This document shows positions 13,309 through 15,103 of a stretch of 15,103 nt of DNA, in pieces. The notes below the pieces were generated by a model. It worked only from the letters and a program-made list of their open reading frames with translations. It did not search any database and was not told the origin of the DNA. Within the stretch, counting starts at the first letter, position 1. Each line of letters starts with the position of its first letter. The position numbers and the translations under genes were made by a program. Source of the stretch: Candidatus Bathyarchaeota archaeon (GTDB lineage Archaea; Thermoproteota; Bathyarchaeia; Bathyarchaeales; Bathycorpusculaceae); NCBI GenBank assembly GCA_018396935.1, contig JAGTRA010000001.1:5993-21095 (forward strand). Reading direction: 5' to 3'.

Positions 13309-15103
13309 ATGGGAAAGAAAAAGGCAGTTATTCAAATTGCTGGAATGCATTGTGTTTCATGCGCCCAATCCATAGAGAAGGCTTTAATGAAGAAGCCGGG
13401 GATATATAGGGCTAATGTTAACTTTGCTACTGAAAAAGCATATGTTGAATATGATCCTGATCTTGTAACTTTAGATGAGATAATTGAGGAGATAAGGGCT
13501 GCTGGATATAAACCTGTTAATGTTTATCAGGGATTCGAGATAAGGCGTATAAGCATCATAATTAGTGGAATGAGCTGTGCTACATGCGCAGCTAGGATAG
13601 AAGCTAACTTAAGAAAGTTGAATGGTGTAAAATCGGTAAGTGTAAATCTAGCCACAAAAAGAGCTGTAGTAGAGTACATTCCTGAATTAGTATCGATTTT
13701 AGACTTGAGGAAGATAATTGAAGAGCTTGGCTACAAAGTTGAGACTGAGGAAGAGGTTGACATTTACATTGAGGAGATGAATAGAGCTCGCCGGAGGATG
13801 CTTCTCGCTTGGGCGTGCACTTTCCCAATTATTGCTTGGATGATTCCTGATATGCTTTTTGGCGTTACGTGGCCAAACTTGCTCATATACAATATGGGCG
13901 TGATTATTTTCTCAATTCCGGTATTATTCTGGGCTGGACTACCGACTTATAGATCGGCCCTAAGGGTGATGGTTCATAAAGGCGTTAACATGGACGTCCT
14001 TATAGCGATGGGGACCTTGATAGCCTTCTTAACAGGCCCTGCGTCTCTATATACGCCTCTATTTAACTATTCAGGAGTCTCTGCCATGATTATGGCCTTT
14101 CACTTAACTGGAAGATTTTTTGAGGCTAAAGCTAAAGGAAGAGCTTCTGAAGCTATCCGAAGATTGATAAGGCTGGAGGCTAAATCTGCTAGAATTTTAG
14201 TCGATGGTGTAGAAAAAGATGTGCCAATTCAGGATGTTAAAGTTGGCGATGTTATGGTTATACGGCCTGGAGAGAAAATACCTGCTGACGGCGTTGTTAT
14301 TGATGGTGAAAGCTTTGTTGATGAATCAATGGTAACAGGCGAATCGATGCCAGTGTACAAGAAGCCGGGGGACAACGTTATTGGCGGTACAATAAATCAA
14401 GGAGGACTTCTAAAAGTCGCAGCCACAAGGGTTGGAAAAGATACTTTTCTGTCGCAAGTGATAAGAGTAGTGGAGGAGTGCCAAGGAACTAAAGTGCCAA
14501 TACAGGAATTCGCTGATAAAATAATTCAATACTTTGTACCAGTAGTACTGCTTATAGCCCTTTCAGCCTTCTTTTTATGGATGTTTTTCCCAGAAAACAT
14601 GAAGGCTTTATCAAGATGGGCTGCCTCAATCCTTCCGTGGGTTAACATCGATCAGCCTCCGCTTATGCTTGCAATTTCAGCTGCGGTATCTACGCTGGTT
14701 ATTGCATGTCCATGTGCCCTTGGCTTAGCAACTCATACAGCTCTCATGGTTGGGGCTGGAATGGGAGCTGAAAGGGGGATCCTCATCAAGAGGGGAGAAG
14801 CCATTCAAACCCTTAAGGAAGTCAAAGCCATAGTAATGGATAAGACTGGAACTCTCACTAAAGGTAAGCCTGAGGTGACGGATATTATTCCACTTAGCAG
14901 CTCATGGACCGTGGATCAGATCCTATATTATGCAGCAAGCCTCGAACAGGGTTCAGAGCATCCCCTCGGAAAGGCTATAGTGGAAAAGGCTCGTGAAAAG
15001 GGAATAAAGCTCGGTTCACCTGAGGATTTTAGGGCTATTAGCGGAGTGGGTGTTGAAGGCATTATAGGCGGCGTTAAGGTTTATGTTGGAAAACCATTAA
15101 TAG
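13309..15103 (+). CDS. copA: Copper-type P1B ATPase, cut by the window end
   Basis: An ATP-driven heavy-metal exporter of the CopA type; 598 residues lie in the window and the 3' end is missing. There are two N-terminal heavy-metal-associated domains, each with GMxCxxC: GMHCVSC (12-18) and GMSCATC (87-93). Membrane segments follow at about 165-180, 190-212, 225-245 and 255-272. The actuator domain has VTGES (342-346), and the metal-binding motif CPC is at 467-469. The phosphorylation site DKTGT is at 511-515 (Asp511) and the nucleotide-binding SEHP at 549-552. CPC plus two HMA domains point to Cu(I). His476 replaces the Pro usually found in the ATPTA stretch after CPC. ATG 13309 has AGGGG upstream, and the gene is probably cotranscribed with the MetE-like gene. 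The final transmembrane metal ligands lie outside the window, so the metal is not fully certain. Confidence 0.94.
   Translation, partial: MGKKKAVIQIAGMHCVSCAQSIEKALMKKPGIYRANVNFATEKAYVEYDPDLVTLDEIIEEIRAAGYKPVNVYQGFEIRRISIIISGMSCATCAARIEANLRKLNGVKSVSVNLATKRAVVEYIPELVSILDLRKIIEELGYKVETEEEVDIYIEEMNRARRRMLLAWACTFPIIAWMIPDMLFGVTWPNLLIYNMGVIIFSIPVLFWAGLPTYRSALRVMVHKGVNMDVLIAMGTLIAFLTGPASLYTPLFNYSGVSAMIMAFHLTGRFFEAKAKGRASEAIRRLIRLEAKSARILVDGVEKDVPIQDVKVGDVMVIRPGEKIPADGVVIDGESFVDESMVTGESMPVYKKPGDNVIGGTINQGGLLKVAATRVGKDTFLSQVIRVVEECQGTKVPIQEFADKIIQYFVPVVLLIALSAFFLWMFFPENMKALSRWAASILPWVNIDQPPLMLAISAAVSTLVIACPCALGLATHTALMVGAGMGAERGILIKRGEAIQTLKEVKAIVMDKTGTLTKGKPEVTDIIPLSSSWTVDQILYYAASLEQGSEHPLGKAIVEKAREKGIKLGSPEDFRAISGVGVEGIIGGVKVYVGKPLI

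Noticed and set aside
13604..13828. Minus-strand open frame inside the copper ATPase gene
   Set aside because: It lies opposite the second HMA domain, whose GMxCxxC motif proves the plus frame; low-complexity Ser/Leu/Gln composition.
1..15103. tRNA/rRNA genes, CRISPR arrays, insertion sequences, toxin-antitoxin or phage modules
   Set aside because: No cloverleaf, regular spaced repeats, transposase or terminal inverted repeats were found in the non-coding gaps, all of which are short. The split RHH protein could recall an antitoxin, but its partner frame has no toxin motif.

Overview
The window looks like a piece of an archaeal chromosome, most likely from the Thermoproteota/TACK side, with a Bathyarchaeia-like lineage as my best guess. 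The reasons are the gene set: an archaeal Trm1, a YchF/Ygr210-type TGS GTPase, a THEP1 NTPase, a DUF373 membrane protein, a COG1340-type coiled-coil protein, a short core-type MetE and an archaeal cis-prenyltransferase. Signals are archaeal too: A/T-rich TATA-like boxes about 25-30 bases before starts, Shine-Dalgarno motifs inside tight operons, and frequent GTG/TTG starts. The lineage is inferred from content, not from any search. I saw no tRNA or rRNA gene, CRISPR array, insertion sequence or phage gene.

Layout. Positions 1-202 are non-coding and lead into a small ribbon-helix-helix (CopG-like) regulator at 203, which appears broken by a +1 frameshift; its C-terminal part continues in another frame to 632. 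Converging on it is a minus-strand operon trm1 -> metG -> PHP phosphoesterase (4331 to 672), concerned with tRNA modification and charging. metG has no ATG/GTG/TTG where its start must be. Diverging from trm1 is a plus-strand pair, THEP1-like NTPase and YchF-like GTPase (4429-6296). This converges, with a 6-base gap, on a second minus-strand operon, COG1340-type coiled-coil protein -> DUF373 membrane protein -> methylthioadenosine/purine phosphorylase -> cis-prenyl diphosphate synthase (9942 to 6303). Its genes overlap or lie 25 bases apart, and its weak starts are supported by Shine-Dalgarno motifs.

Diverging from that operon is a plus-strand pair, an ECF transporter S component and a membrane-anchored DUF4430 protein (10082-11072). 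It ends in a tandem A/T palindrome that probably terminates transcription in both directions. An HtpX-type membrane protease (12137 to 11178) lies on the other side of it. Last comes a plus-strand pair: a core MetE-like methionine synthase with a non-standard zinc-site motif, and a copper-type P1B ATPase that runs off the window end.

How the genes fit together. Most are housekeeping genes for translation, methionine and nucleoside salvage, lipid carriers and protein quality control. A methionine theme recurs (MetRS, methylthioadenosine salvage, MetE-like). The most interesting accessory unit is the ECF S component/DUF4430 pair, which may be a vitamin uptake module, possibly for corrinoids. 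The genes worth a second look are those with unexpected sequence: the split regulator, the metG start, the altered MetE zinc motif, and a Pro-to-His change next to the metal-binding CPC motif of the copper ATPase.
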